Both the position numbers and the translations under genes were made by a program. The notes under the pieces were generated by a model. The model had not been told where the DNA came from. It did no database searches and saw only the letters and a list, made by a program, of their open reading frames with translations. Positions 53,774 to 64,000 of a DNA stretch of 64,000 bases are shown piece by piece. Location: assembly GCF_040581485.1 (NCBI RefSeq), contig NC_090129.1:21768764-21832763 (forward strand), read 5' to 3'. Position 1 is the first letter of the stretch, and the number at the start of each line of letters is the position of its first letter. The DNA comes from Linepithema humile. Its lineage: Eukaryota; Arthropoda; Insecta; Hymenoptera; Formicidae.

Positions 53774-56700
53774 GCTTCGTCGATCGACCAACAAATTGTC
53801 AGCGGTCAACCGAGTCAACATGACTGATTGCAAGCAACGTACTAATTAATGCCTGTTCATTTCTAAGCACGCGCCATTGTAGCGGTCTATGTCGCGGTGA
53901 AATTTCGCAGACAATGGGACCCCTAAACAATATTCCGGTTTAATGATAATCGGCGTTAAAGCTTCTAAAGTCGTTTCGCACGAAACTGATTATCTACCTG
54001 TAGGACGCGTATACTCTCTGACCCACGCTTTCGCCGCGTTCTCTCCTCGAAAATCGAATTAATCGCCACGTGTCACAAGTCCCACGCATACACATGTTCG
54101 ACGGTAGTCTCTCGTTAAGTCACTCGGCGGAGACCAAGCGCGCTTTAACCATGTCTCTATTGTGTTCAAACGAGTTTTGCGGATTATACTTAAACTTCGA
54201 AAAGCATTACCTTTTATCCCAAATATCTGGAAAGTCACCGACTAAGCTCACTGTATCTTGGTTATTCAATTATTCGCAGTTCCCGCGAGGCTAATAGTAT
54301 AAGTAGCTTGAAGGTTTCGCAAACGAGTATTCGCAGCGTGTAAAATCGTGACGGGAATAATCCGGACTTGGAGAACAGCTGACACCGTACTCTGACCGTT
54401 TTTTTTTTTTCTCAAATCCAACCATTCGCCGTTATTTTATCAAACGGACAGAATCTCTCGTATCTATTATAAAGCTATAAGGCTATTATATTTTTAGTCT
54501 GCTATCTTTTAAATTAGTAGATAGAATAAATGAGAAATTGTGCCTCCACAAAGGAATGACAGAAATCTGACACACGACAATCCATCACAAATCGCGCTCA
54601 CTTGTTATCCTTGAGCGGAGAACGGGAATCCTCCTTCCGCTGAAAAATGCGGGTGGTTATACCTTTGAAATATGGATCTTCTATGGGAGATTTCGTGGTG
54701 CATCGTCACAGGTTACCATCCATTTCGTGGCATTCAGAGGAGCATCATGGTCCCGACTGTCAGAATAATCTATCCAAAGTCATCCTACGCAAGTTAACTG
54801 GGCAATCTCCTTCACCGCATAATCCGATAACTCTAATTATCCTAACGAGATCAATAATTTCTCCCTTGCCATTTCGCTGCGGTGATATAACCGAGCGGCG
54901 AAATTTCCGGCCGTCATTATCGTACGTCTCGACTACACTAACAAAAACGGACGATAATAACTTCACGATTACGATGGCTTCTTGTGGCGTTGAATCATAA
55001 TGAGTTTAGACCGCTTGACACGGCTAATATTATTCAAATGACGTTCTAATTATTTAATAAAATTTTCATAATTTTTTGAATTTTTGTTTAAACGAATCCT
55101 TGACTTTGCAAAATATTTATTGTCTTTTACACATTTATGATTTTACATCGTGCTGGATACGATGTCATATTTCATCTGCATACGACTACGTCACATCCGT
55201 CGTAACGTAAATCTATATGACACTGCGAAACAGATGGAAATCATTTTTACACTCCGTCTAGCATATCTCGTAGAAGCTTATGGTTTCAAAACCGACTTCA
55301 AAAATAGTTTAAAAATAAAGTGGAGAAAATAGTACGAAATATATCTATATATGGTATAGTGGACAAATATGTAATAATAGCTGTACAATCATATTCGATA
55401 TCGCAGTTAATAGACAAGTATTTACACAATAAATACAACGGATTAATCGACATATCGGCAAAAAAAAAAGTGAACATGAAAGTTGCCATGAAATAATAAA
55501 GCAAAATGACAGTGGCTGGCACGAATAAATACATATTATGTCACACGAAGAAGTGAAATATCACCGGCTCGCATAGTCCTGTATTACTCATCGGCATATC
55601 TGCACTCTGCAAAAAGTCGGCGCGTAGTTCAACGGAGTGCTCTTACAAAACACGCGTTGTAATTAATTCGTTGTAACTTGATCCGACGTTGTAAATCACG
55701 GCAACGAACTTGGAATACGCGCCACCGCTGTATAATTTACTGTCTGTCGGCGCGGCGTGGACGAATCCGATCCTCGGAATCGTCGCTCCGGTCAGCGCGG
55801 TGTCACGACTGTGTGCGAGCCTGGGTAGCGCTGCGGTTTCGGAAGATCGCCATATATAGCCCCCGACCTTAACCCGAAGCACGCGTTGCATTAATGTGCG
55901 CGCGAGAGGGGCAGTAGAATGTGCATACGCCTACCCATTGTGGCCGTCCGGAGATGGATAGCATGTGTGCGTAGTTGCCCGCACATACTACTCTGGTCGC
56001 AAGAAGAACGCCACCGTAATTCATGGTTTCTTAACGGGCTAGTTAACGATATTAGTACGTTATGTGACCCGCGCAATTATTTTCCACTCTAACGGCGAAG
56101 TGAAACGAAGCAAAGCTCTCCTCTGAGACTCGCCACTTCCAAATGAGACGAGATATTCGTATAAAACTTGCTTGTTTATGCGTTTGCTGGATAAGCAAAA
56201 GTGAACTTTGCACATAGACGATATCAGTTGTTTTTCAATAGAACATATTGTGCGTAAAAGTGCGCTGAATTGTTATATCCCTTTGTTATATCGGGCACTG
56301 TTTATATTTATAATGCAAATTGTGACAACACCGTAGCATCTCTGCCACGCGATAAATGGTTAAAAGTTTGATTCGATAAAAGTTTCCTATATGTAAAAGA
56401 AAAAATTTACTGGCTTTCAAAAAGTTTTCCCTTCGATAGACAAATTTGCCAGCATGCCGGCGCTTTCAATTGCGGTCAAGTGCTTTTGTAAAATTGCTAA
56501 CAAACTTATCTGTTTTGTTAACTGTTTTATTTTCCATATTTGTTTTGTAATTGACAGTTGTGTGCACAATTCATTACTTTATCTGACGTATCTTACCTCA
56601 CCTCATTTTTTCCGTGTGTATGCAAGTAAGCCTCTTTATTTCTCGACGTCAGCCCTAATGCTCGCGCTGTTATTATGGATTCTGGAAATTTATAGCCGCA

Positions 56701-56928
56701 CGGTATAAAAATGGCTTATTTATCGCGCCGCATCGACATGGCCGAACCCCGTATCGGCGTTTATTACGTCGAGACGTTTACTTAATCCAAACTTTAATAG
56801 CTACCGATACAGCTTCAAAGTTTTGTCACGCTTCATGGAAAAATGACTTACAGCATTATCGTATTTTTCTTTTTAATCACTAGAATTTCGAACATTTCTT
56901 CACGGATCACTTCAGACTTCATTGAAAC

Positions 56929-56964
56929 CAGAAATATAGACTTATCGTTTCAGAAATATAGACT
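56929..56964. repeat. 14-bp direct repeat, 22-bp period
   Basis: cagaaatatagact occurs at 56929 and at 56951. Confidence 0.8.
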
Positions 56965-57368
56965 CTCTCTTGTAAAACAGCACAAATTGTATATCAATTA
57001 ATCGGACCATATTTTCTGTTTACACCATACGTTGGAAAAATGAGAGAGATTTATATATGAGAAATACAGATACGATTTTTTTCTAGATACAACTTGTATA
57101 ATTTTTATTAGCAGCCAACGTTGGTAATAATCGTGGTCGATGACCTCATTTTTTTCTTCCGCATCACTCTCGCGTTCGCTTTTACATGGAAAAGGTTCGA
57201 TTATAGCATTAATGTAGCTTAACGCCTCGGATAGCGGAAAACGCGCGAGTTATGGCTCGTTAAGTATTGCGATACATACTATAGAGGGGAGTACGGGAGA
57301 GGAAGGCGAAGTTAAGTAACAGCATACCGAATACTTTGTTGTAAAACTAGTCTCGTGAAACAATGCGA

Positions 57369-57397
57369 CGCGTGGAGATTTTTCGCGTGGAGATTTT
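57369..57397. repeat. 15-bp tandem duplication
   Basis: cgcgtggagatttt occurs at 57369 and again at 57384. Confidence 0.85.
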
Positions 57398-58379
57398 CTG
57401 GCCAACTTGGGAACTATGTTACCACGCCCTACATAACACTGTTATAACAGTTGCCTTAGCACGATGTTAAATAAATAAATCAAGTGGATTGGTTGGTGTT
57501 TAGATAACTAATATATCGCCCATAGAAAAAGCGTATTAATTAAAAAATAGATATTTAAAATTTGCCGATGTAAAGTTTAAATACATCGAAATCAATTATC
57601 GGCATTTACTTTATATAATTATCAACAAGAATGATTGCGTATAAATTCGTGTTATTCAATCAATATATGTTCAATCGGCATTATTCAAATCCTACTGCGT
57701 TAGCTATTACGCGATACTGACAAATATATGTGCTCAACAATTAGAATAAACCCTTTACAATTCTGTATCGAGTTGCGCGTTGTAAACGACATTTTCTCGA
57801 AATATTCGCCAAAGCACAAAAGTGCGATTTTCATAGAGTATTAAAAACGATCGCTGCGTTTGGCATCGTAGTAATATCAAAGTACGAATTTCCATTAAAA
57901 AGTATGGAAATATTAAATAAAAAACGTTTATTGCCCTATTTTACAATACTATCCTTGAACCGCGAACAATTAAAAAAGTCGCAATCCGCGACCTCTTTGT
58001 TCAATCATGCGAACAAACTCGACGCGATTTGGCGGCAGTCGACGTGCGTTTCCAACGATATTGACGTCCCATGAAAAAAAATGGTTAGTGAACTGCCGTA
58101 TAAAGCGGAGAGTGATAGCCGGTCGTTCGGCGAAATAAAATTTTATTTTTCGGGCACCATCGTCGTCGTCGCAGAGCAGCGTAGCTTTCATTGCGTCTCT
58201 ACTTCCGTGAGATGCGCGCGTAGGAAACGACGACTTTCGTGCAAAAATGGATTTCGAGAATCTCTGCGCACCGGTGAGGACGACATTGTCGAGCCGGCGA
58301 GAATAAGGATACTTTCACCGTGTCGGGCGCGCTGAATTTCTCTCGTTTGTGCAATTCAGCCACGTAATCTAATGAGCAA

Positions 58380-58494
58380 ACGCCGCGGACTTGCCGCGCG
58401 AACCGGAAATTGAAGTATACATTATGAAACGTGCTGCCGCGCGGTGCGCTTCCTATGCAAGCCGTATGCCGCCGCCGTCGCTGCCGCCGCCGCC

Positions 58495-58525
<31 letters not shown>

Positions 58526-58650
58526 CGATCGCAAAACCAGGTCGCGCATGCCACGCGGCCTTACCCCCGATTTCGCGAACTTCGCACTCGAGGAATTGCA
58601 GTTTTCTGATTCGCGGCCTGTTCCGCCGCGGCCTGTAGCGATGAATATTT
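58380..58650. promoter_or_regulatory. GC/CpG-rich patch around the GCC repeat, 1.7 kb before exon 4
   Basis: This is one of the most GC-rich parts of the window, centred on the (GCC)n tract and continuing with gcggcctgttccgccgcggc-type sequence. It may be regulatory or simply a result of repeat growth. Confidence 0.22.
58468..58526. repeat. (GCC)n trinucleotide microsatellite
   Basis: About twenty GCC triplets are broken by single GTC, CTG and CAC variants, inside a GC-rich patch. Frames through it read as poly-Pro, poly-Ala or poly-Arg, which are trivial products of the repeat. Confidence 0.9.
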
Positions 58651-58863
58651 AGCGGCGGGTACGTGACTCTGTTGAATATCCGTTCAGCCGAAGGGTCGTC
58701 GGTTTTCAGAAGGAATCCCTCTCAGGCGTAACTCGCTGCCGGTAGAATATGATTTATCGAATTCGCGAGATAGTTCCAGAGACATCCTTCCTCGCGCTGA
58801 CCGCAATAATACAATTCTTCCGTAATCGCTGTTCGCATAAATCGTGTCCTTTGTGCAAGGGGT

Positions 58864-58891
58864 AATAGTAATGGCGCAATAGTAATGGCGC
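58864..58891. repeat. Perfect 14-bp tandem duplication
   Basis: aatagtaatggcgc occurs twice with no gap. Confidence 0.88.
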
Positions 58892-60326
58892 TGGATTAAA
58901 AGCGGCTTTATCATATGACGCACGATGTAAATGAAATATAGAGTTACGTTGTCGCGTAATCGGCGATAATACTCATGTAAATTACTCGGTTCTGTATAAT
59001 GTTTAGAGAGCAGTAATATTATTACACACTACTTATCCGTTTATAATTTCACCGGATGCATTATATTGGCGCGTACGTGAGAGCGCGCAATTTTATCTTG
59101 GCAATTATAACTTCCGTAGGATTATTGTGCACCGCTGAGAAATAAATCGTAATTATATGATGATATGATCCCCCGTGAAAAACTTTGATCGTCGAAGTTT
59201 AAATGCGGACTCTTCTAACTTCCGCCGCTTCTGCTGATACTTACGGAACGACAAAACGATTGTCGCAAATCGACGATCCAGATCCGCTTGTTTACGAGCA
59301 CTCTGCGACTAATGCGACGACAAAGTTCACGGTCGACTTTCTCCGGCCGTTTTGCAAAATTCAATCAACTTGGCCGACCGAACTCCGTTGGCAGATAGCG
59401 TTTACGCGGATAATTAATCTTTCGTATAATGAAGATTAATTAACTCGATGCAAATTTATTCGTGGCCAAAAGCTCCGTGAATCTTTCGGCCTGTATTACC
59501 TGAGAATGGATGACGCACAATTCATCCATGTTCTTGCGTAGCACCGTCATCGCGAGAAATTCTGTCCAGAGTATGTTCAGAGTGCAATAAATCATGAAAT
59601 CATGATTGTGCCGCACACGATTAAATATTTTGTAGCGAAAGCTGAAAATAAAAAAAAAATATATCTATTTAATATTTATCGTACATTGCACATGTCGCGT
59701 GTTGCATTACAATTAAATTAAACAAGTTCCGACCGCAAAGCCGTCTTCTGCGTTGATATAAAATTTGATCATGTGAATTATTTTTGCTCGCTACAATAAT
59801 TATAATATTTATGTGCATTGTACAGTACGAATATGGCGATAATGTAAACGTCAAAGCGAACGTCAAGCACGTATATCGATTTTATAATTATATTACTTGG
59901 CCGGAGAGACGAAAATTGAAAATTACGCGAGCATTTATTTCGCATAATGGGGATTGGTCGGAGGAACGCTCATCGCGTTTATTAAACGGGGAAATTGTAC
60001 TTATAATTAAATCCGAATTAATAGTATCTCCGGATTATATTATTGTGTATGTTACCAATTTTCATATTTCTTGTCGAAATGTGTATCATTATAGAATATT
60101 ATACGTTGGTCAACCGTTTCTTCTCTTTCAATATCGATTGTCGGATCAAAATCTTTTTATTCCGAGAAATCATTTATATTCACGGAAGCTTGAAAGATAT
60201 ATTACTAAGATTATCTTTAAGTGATCACGAGAAGTAAAGCTTATAATGTTACATTAAATCGATGGAGCACTGTGAAACATTATATCAGACTTTTTTTATT
60301 CATAATCCTCTCTTTTTTATGCGTAG

Positions 60327-60436
60327 GAGTGGACGGACTACAACCTCCAGTGGAACGAGTCTGAATATGGCGGAGTGAAGGACCTTCGAATTACGCCGAA
60401 CAAGCTTTGGAAACCGGATATCCTCATGTACAACAG
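60327..60436 (+). CDS. nAChR alpha subunit, exon 4 (loops D and A of the ligand-binding domain)
   Basis: Thirty-six codons plus two bases run from EWTDYNLQWNESEYGGV to KPDILMYN, then AG/GTAATC. Trp2 is the loop D aromatic residue. Trp9 and the N-E-S sequon at residues 10-12 match the WNVSEY segment of vertebrate alpha7. WKPD (28-31) and Tyr35 form loop A, so the exon supplies parts of both faces of the acetylcholine site. The acceptor lies after a long T/C-rich tract ending tttttatgcgtag. The length of 110 bp and exit phase 2 match exon 4 of alpha7-type genes. The next exon should supply the third base of the split codon (expected Ser) and continue with an ADEGFD-like segment. I do not see that exon before base 64000. 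Confidence 0.95.
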
Positions 60437-61630
60437 GTAATCTGGCCTCGTTACATCTGCGTAGCGATTCTCATTTTGTATTGACAAACCAGTAGCTTCG
60501 ACTAACAATATTTGTCAGGAGCATTTCAGCCTCGCGTGCGCGCGAAAGGAGGGGCGCCAGTCTCTTAATAGAATTTTTAATTAAAATGGACGTGTAAAAA
60601 AACCGCGCACTAACTACACTCATAATCATCGTGTTAATAAGGTATACCCGGTAAAAAGACATGTCGTTAAAACACGTGATTAAACCGATTTATTGCAAGC
60701 CCACGTATATGTCGTGCTAAAATTCTGAAAAAATTTCGCTTGAGAAGATGTAGCGCGATCACGCCCGATTTGCGTATAAAAATATATATTTTACAACGAT
60801 AAAAGATAATTAATAGATTTTACTTGATAATAATTATCAATCAATTAACAATTTTCTATCGATGCAAAAATTTTTCAATTAATCAAACAATAATTTAAAA
60901 GCAAAACTTAATATTTGCGTTAAGTTTGAAGCACAGCTTAGCCAAAACTGTCGAGATAAAAACGAAATTGTTACGATAAATTTGTTGCAAAAAACTCACT
61001 CGCGCAGTACCGTCGTAATCCATCGTAATTTAACTGAAATTGCTACACAAACTGATGGAGATAAGCCGCAAGACTTCCGGTGGCTCGATCGTTTCCAGGC
61101 TGTCAATATTTCAAATGTCACCAATTACATCGCAAAAGCATCGGAAAGTTATTATTCGCGTAAACAATTTTACATCGACTCGTGAATAATACGATAATGA
61201 AAAGTACAATTGAGAAATGAGATCGTGGAGAGAAATATGCTTTATCATCGCAAAGATTAAATGTTCGAATTATTCACGCGTCGTATGTTACATTTCTTCA
61301 TTAGACTTAACGGCTGCCGTTGTTCCGGAAGGCACGCCCCTTGTGCACTTCTGAGAGAGGGAATTAAAATTTTTAAGAATGTTTTTTTCAGAAAAGCTGC
61401 GACGGCTAAGAAATAGCGCAGCAGTAGCGCCACTGCAGCAAAAGTTTTTTCATTAACTTTAAGTTGGCTCCCTCGGAGATACCTGCTCCGTTCAGAGCGT
61501 AAATTATTTTCGATGTACCTCGTACTCTTTTCACGTTTTACAAATTGCAAATGTAGTATAAAAAAAAGAAAAAAATAACGAAGGGTACGTAACTTTTATC
61601 CTAGTGTTGCTTCGCATCTTATTCGAAAGT

Positions 61631-61674
61631 ATTATATATATACATACATATATATATATTATATATGTATATAT
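61631..61674. repeat. AT-rich microsatellite with ATAC interruptions
   Basis: attatatatatacatac followed by alternating AT and a tatgtatata end, giving a self-complementary AT-rich tract in intron 4. Confidence 0.8.
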
Positions 61675-63589
61675 TTCTTTTATTGATATCCCTAAGAAGT
61701 GCATGCGTTTACTTGAATCCTAGTAAAAGCCGAGTATATATTATATATTTATATACTTGTACTATGTATATCTTTCTACATTTTTCATTTGTAAATATTA
61801 TATCCACGTAATTATTTGATCCCGACCGTAGAAGTCTCTCTCAGACTCGGTTCGACTCGCTTCTCGCTTCGTATTCAGCCGCGTTTGGCACGTTGCGATT
61901 TAGTTGACGAAACGCAAAGTCGCGAAGCGGGTCGAGCCGCGTGAACTTTCGAACGCAATTATTACGCTAATTTTAATTCAAAGATTTAGAGTAATTTATA
62001 ATTGCATAAGTATCGGTCATTTTCATTTTTCAAAAAACTTTGAAGTTGGCCACGTCGTGGAAAGTAGACTTTGCGAGAAAAAAATTGTTTCAACGATTTG
62101 GCGGACTAAAATCATGTAGCGAGTATCCGGAAAAACATTAATAATGCAAAAATCAAGATAGATCAATCTTCTTTTTTTCGACACCGAGCGATCGACGCCG
62201 TGGCCGGCTCGCATTTTCAGCCACACTCTCTCTCTATCATAGCCTCTAGAATAATTAGTCTTAGGTATTTATAGGCTGCTATTATATAATTGCCGGATCG
62301 CCGTGTGTGAATTCGATTAATGCGATTCACATTCGGCGATTCGTAAAATTAATACACCCGCCGCTCGCTGTCAACCGATTCGCGTGATAACGAAACGTAC
62401 GTGTCGATCGCGTGATCGTACCACTTCATCATGCTCATTCGCTAACGCAATACGGTCGATGCATAAGTCATACGTTTCCAATCGGATCGCCTGACGTAAA
62501 GCGATCAGACAGAACGGAATGCGATCCATTGCGAACCGAAGAGGGTAACTTTGGTAATCGTTGGCGGAGAGGGAGAAAATATAACTATTTTTTTCAGAAT
62601 ATCGGTTAGGTTAGGTATTTTTTATATCGGCAGTAACGCGTTCATTGGGTACTAACTAATCCCGTCGTGATTGAAAACGAAACGCTAGCGAATAAATTCG
62701 GGCGGTTTAATTATAAAAGCGATGGACGTGAAATAACAGCGTTTCGATTTCGAGATTGAACCAGATTCTCCCCTCCCTTCTTCGCGAGCGTTACACGCTC
62801 CGATTATTTTCGATCGGTTCGTGGATTATTCGTCGTTCGACCAGGCGTAAATTAGATATTCGTCACCAACTGTCGACGAATATCAGGCTGGATCGAATTA
62901 ACAGTCAAACGTGATTAGGACGTGATCAATATCCAAAATGAAAATTTCAGCCAATCAGTTCGTAGGGAGACATTTATCTGTGCGCAAAATTTTCATTTAG
63001 ATTTATCGAACGGAAAATTGCGTTTGATCTGGTGTAATCATTTCTTCTAAACTCATACGTCATAATAATGAAAATTAGCAGGATGTTTCTGATATTGGTA
63101 AAACATCGCCAATCATTTCCAAATAACAGCTAGAAAGAGGGAGGCGCATATATTCACATTAGATATGTTTATTTGATCCCCTGCGGGGTTTCGATAATAT
63201 CACAATGCCGGGAGGGCGTGTATTATAATGATAGGGTGACCAAGAATATGCATGAATGGATAACACATCGTGAATTAAATAAATAAATACATAATAATAC
63301 AAAATGATTAAAATTTTTAAGAAATGCACATAAACAATATTGGCGTATTTTCAACGTTAAACGTATTATTAAACGAAATTGAAAATGGTTATAGCAATTC
63401 AAGTAGAAGTAAAATTAGTTTCAATCACATAGTGTTTATATTTGTGAAATATTAATGTTAAATGATCCAATTAGCTGCGACAAAAAGGGAAACAAAGAAA
63501 AGTGTGCTGCGAGAATACGCGTTCAAACGTGGGATGGGATAATATATGGACAGACCCGAAAGAGTGCGACGGAAAAAGTGAAAGAGGGG

Positions 63590-63986
63590 AAGATGTGGTC
63601 AGCCAGGCAGGTCGAGTCCGCCTTCCGACCGCAACTAACAACTGGCCAAGTTAGCCAGCACGAGGCCAGCGAGAGAAATTCCTCGTTGGGAACTACTGGC
63701 ATGCTGGTAAAGTGTGCGGGATCGCTTCAATTAATTAAAGTCTCGTCTCGGGGAAACTTTGCCTTTGTAGGTGTCGCGGGAGCGTACAATGACTCCGGTA
63801 CTACTGGGATATCTGCCGGACGACTTTCGTGACCGGCGCGCAAACCGGAAATCAATTTTTCAGGGACGTTCGTTTTGGGATACTCGATGGGATTTTCTTT
63901 TCTGTCGCAACAGTTTTCAGACATCTCCGGATATATGAAATTCGATGAAAGAACTGGCATTTCTGATACACTTTGCACTGCAAAGT
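63590..63986. other. Unexplained open, GC-richer segment at the right edge
   Basis: A 125-codon + frame (63455..63832) and an 83-codon minus frame (63727..63978) overlap here. The composition (Gly, Ser, Thr and Val on +, Pro and Ala on -) is more protein-like than in the rest of the introns. A separate + frame from a ttttcag acceptor-like site at 63863 stays open to a gtaagt at about 63987. Its phase does not fit the next receptor exon. No family is recognised. It could be an exon of another gene, a decayed mobile element or chance. Confidence 0.2.
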
Positions 63987-63989
63987 GTA
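63967..63989. repeat. Near-perfect palindrome, 11-bp arms
   Basis: tacactttgca and tgcaaagtgta flank a single central c. The right arm runs into gtaagtga, which resembles a splice donor. Confidence 0.6.
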
Positions 63990-64000
63990 AGTGATGGCTC

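Larger units (their letters stand above)
34764..60326 (+). other. Intron 3 of the nAChR gene (25,563 bp)
   Basis: It is bounded by GTGAGTAA and an acceptor with a long T/C-rich run ending gcgtag, in phase 0. No nested gene is convincing. Frames of up to 176 codons occur but show no domain, and the largest overlap CpG-rich patches. It holds the 39.3 kb hairpin, (AT)n arrays at 47.3 and 50.4 kb, the degenerate tandem repeat at 51.1-51.4 kb, several short tandem duplications and the GCC repeat at 58.5 kb. Confidence 0.9.
26239..60436 (+). other. Gene body (partial): nicotinic acetylcholine receptor alpha subunit, alpha5/6/7-like
   Basis: Three exons in the same orientation join in frame to give about 98 residues of the N-terminal ligand-binding domain of a Cys-loop receptor. 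The product would be a plasma-membrane subunit of a pentameric acetylcholine-gated cation channel, mainly neuronal in insects. Exon lengths of 140, 45 and 110 bp match exons 2-4 of alpha7-type receptor genes, and phases are compatible at each junction. The phrases KDLRITPNKLWKPDILMYN and HEKRLLNHLL place it in the insect alpha5/alpha6/alpha7 group. ITPNK rather than a PPHR-type segment argues for alpha5 or alpha7 over alpha6, judged from memory. I cannot separate alpha5 from alpha7, so no symbol is given. The span starts at the first confident exon and ends at the last one seen. The real gene extends in both directions. Confidence 0.93.
60437..64000 (+). other. Start of intron 4 (continues past the window)
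   Basis: It begins with donor GTAATCTG after exon 4. I searched for the next family exon (ADEGFD… with the Cys-loop start) and did not see it. The segment contains an AT-rich microsatellite at 61631..61674 and an unexplained GC-richer, open segment from about 63.59 kb to the edge. Confidence 0.8.

Noticed and set aside
58199..58652. Poly-Pro, poly-Ala and poly-Arg frames
   Set aside because: These are trivial readings of the (GCC)n microsatellite in different frames and strands.
59784..60224. 146-codon + frame ending about 100 bp before exon 4
   Set aside because: It stops before the acceptor and is not in continuity with exon 4. The Ile/Tyr-rich composition reflects AT-rich intron sequence.
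34764..60326. Search for an alternative exon 3 or exon 4 in intron 3
   Set aside because: No second DEKNQ-like or WKPD-like segment was seen by eye. A profile search would be more sensitive.
62603..62617. ggttaggttagg, like the insect telomere unit TTAGG
   Set aside because: Only about two units, far too short to be a telomeric tract.
60437..64000. Search for receptor exon 5 (ADEGFD-like, Cys-loop start)
   Set aside because: No segment with the right phase and residues was seen. The candidate at 63864 reads a stop in the phase required after exon 4.

Overview
The window looks like AT-rich nuclear DNA from an insect, probably a hymenopteran such as an ant. That lineage call is an inference from general character: frequent CpG, scattered GC-rich patches, (AT)n microsatellites and very long introns. 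It does not come from a diagnostic marker. There is no bacterial gene density, no operon, no rRNA, no convincing tRNA, no CRISPR array and no intact transposon.

The one gene I can support is on the + strand: the N-terminal part of a nicotinic acetylcholine receptor (nAChR) alpha subunit of the insect alpha5/alpha6/alpha7 group, which resembles vertebrate alpha7. Three coding exons are visible: 26239..26378 (140 bp), 34719..34763 (45 bp) and 60327..60436 (110 bp). The sizes and phases (1, 0, 0, then 2) are those of exons 2, 3 and 4 of the alpha7-type receptor gene. All three have canonical splice sites and join in frame into one stretch of the extracellular ligand-binding domain. They carry two N-glycosylation sequons, the loop D tryptophan and the loop A tyrosine. 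The Cys-loop, the rest of the ligand-binding domain and all membrane segments are not in the window and should lie downstream. The signal-peptide exon is uncertain: a weak candidate with the right phase is at 11358..11430, or it may lie upstream of base 1.

Layout: 1..26238 is upstream sequence or intron 1. 26379..34718 is intron 2 (8.3 kb). 34764..60326 is intron 3 (25.6 kb). 60437..64000 is the start of intron 4. The non-coding DNA holds (AT)n and (GCC)n microsatellites, short perfect tandem duplications, a diverged ~105-111 bp tandem repeat near 51.2 kb, several hairpins (the strongest at 39279..39372) and GC/CpG-rich patches near 18.4, 39.1 and 58.5 kb that could be regulatory.

Open frames elsewhere mostly look like chance frames, often open on both strands in GC-rich patches. 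I did not find a clearly new biological system. The better leads are the 39.3 kb hairpin, the 51.2 kb repeat, the GCC/CpG patch before exon 4, and an open, protein-like segment at the right edge (about 63.6-64.0 kb).
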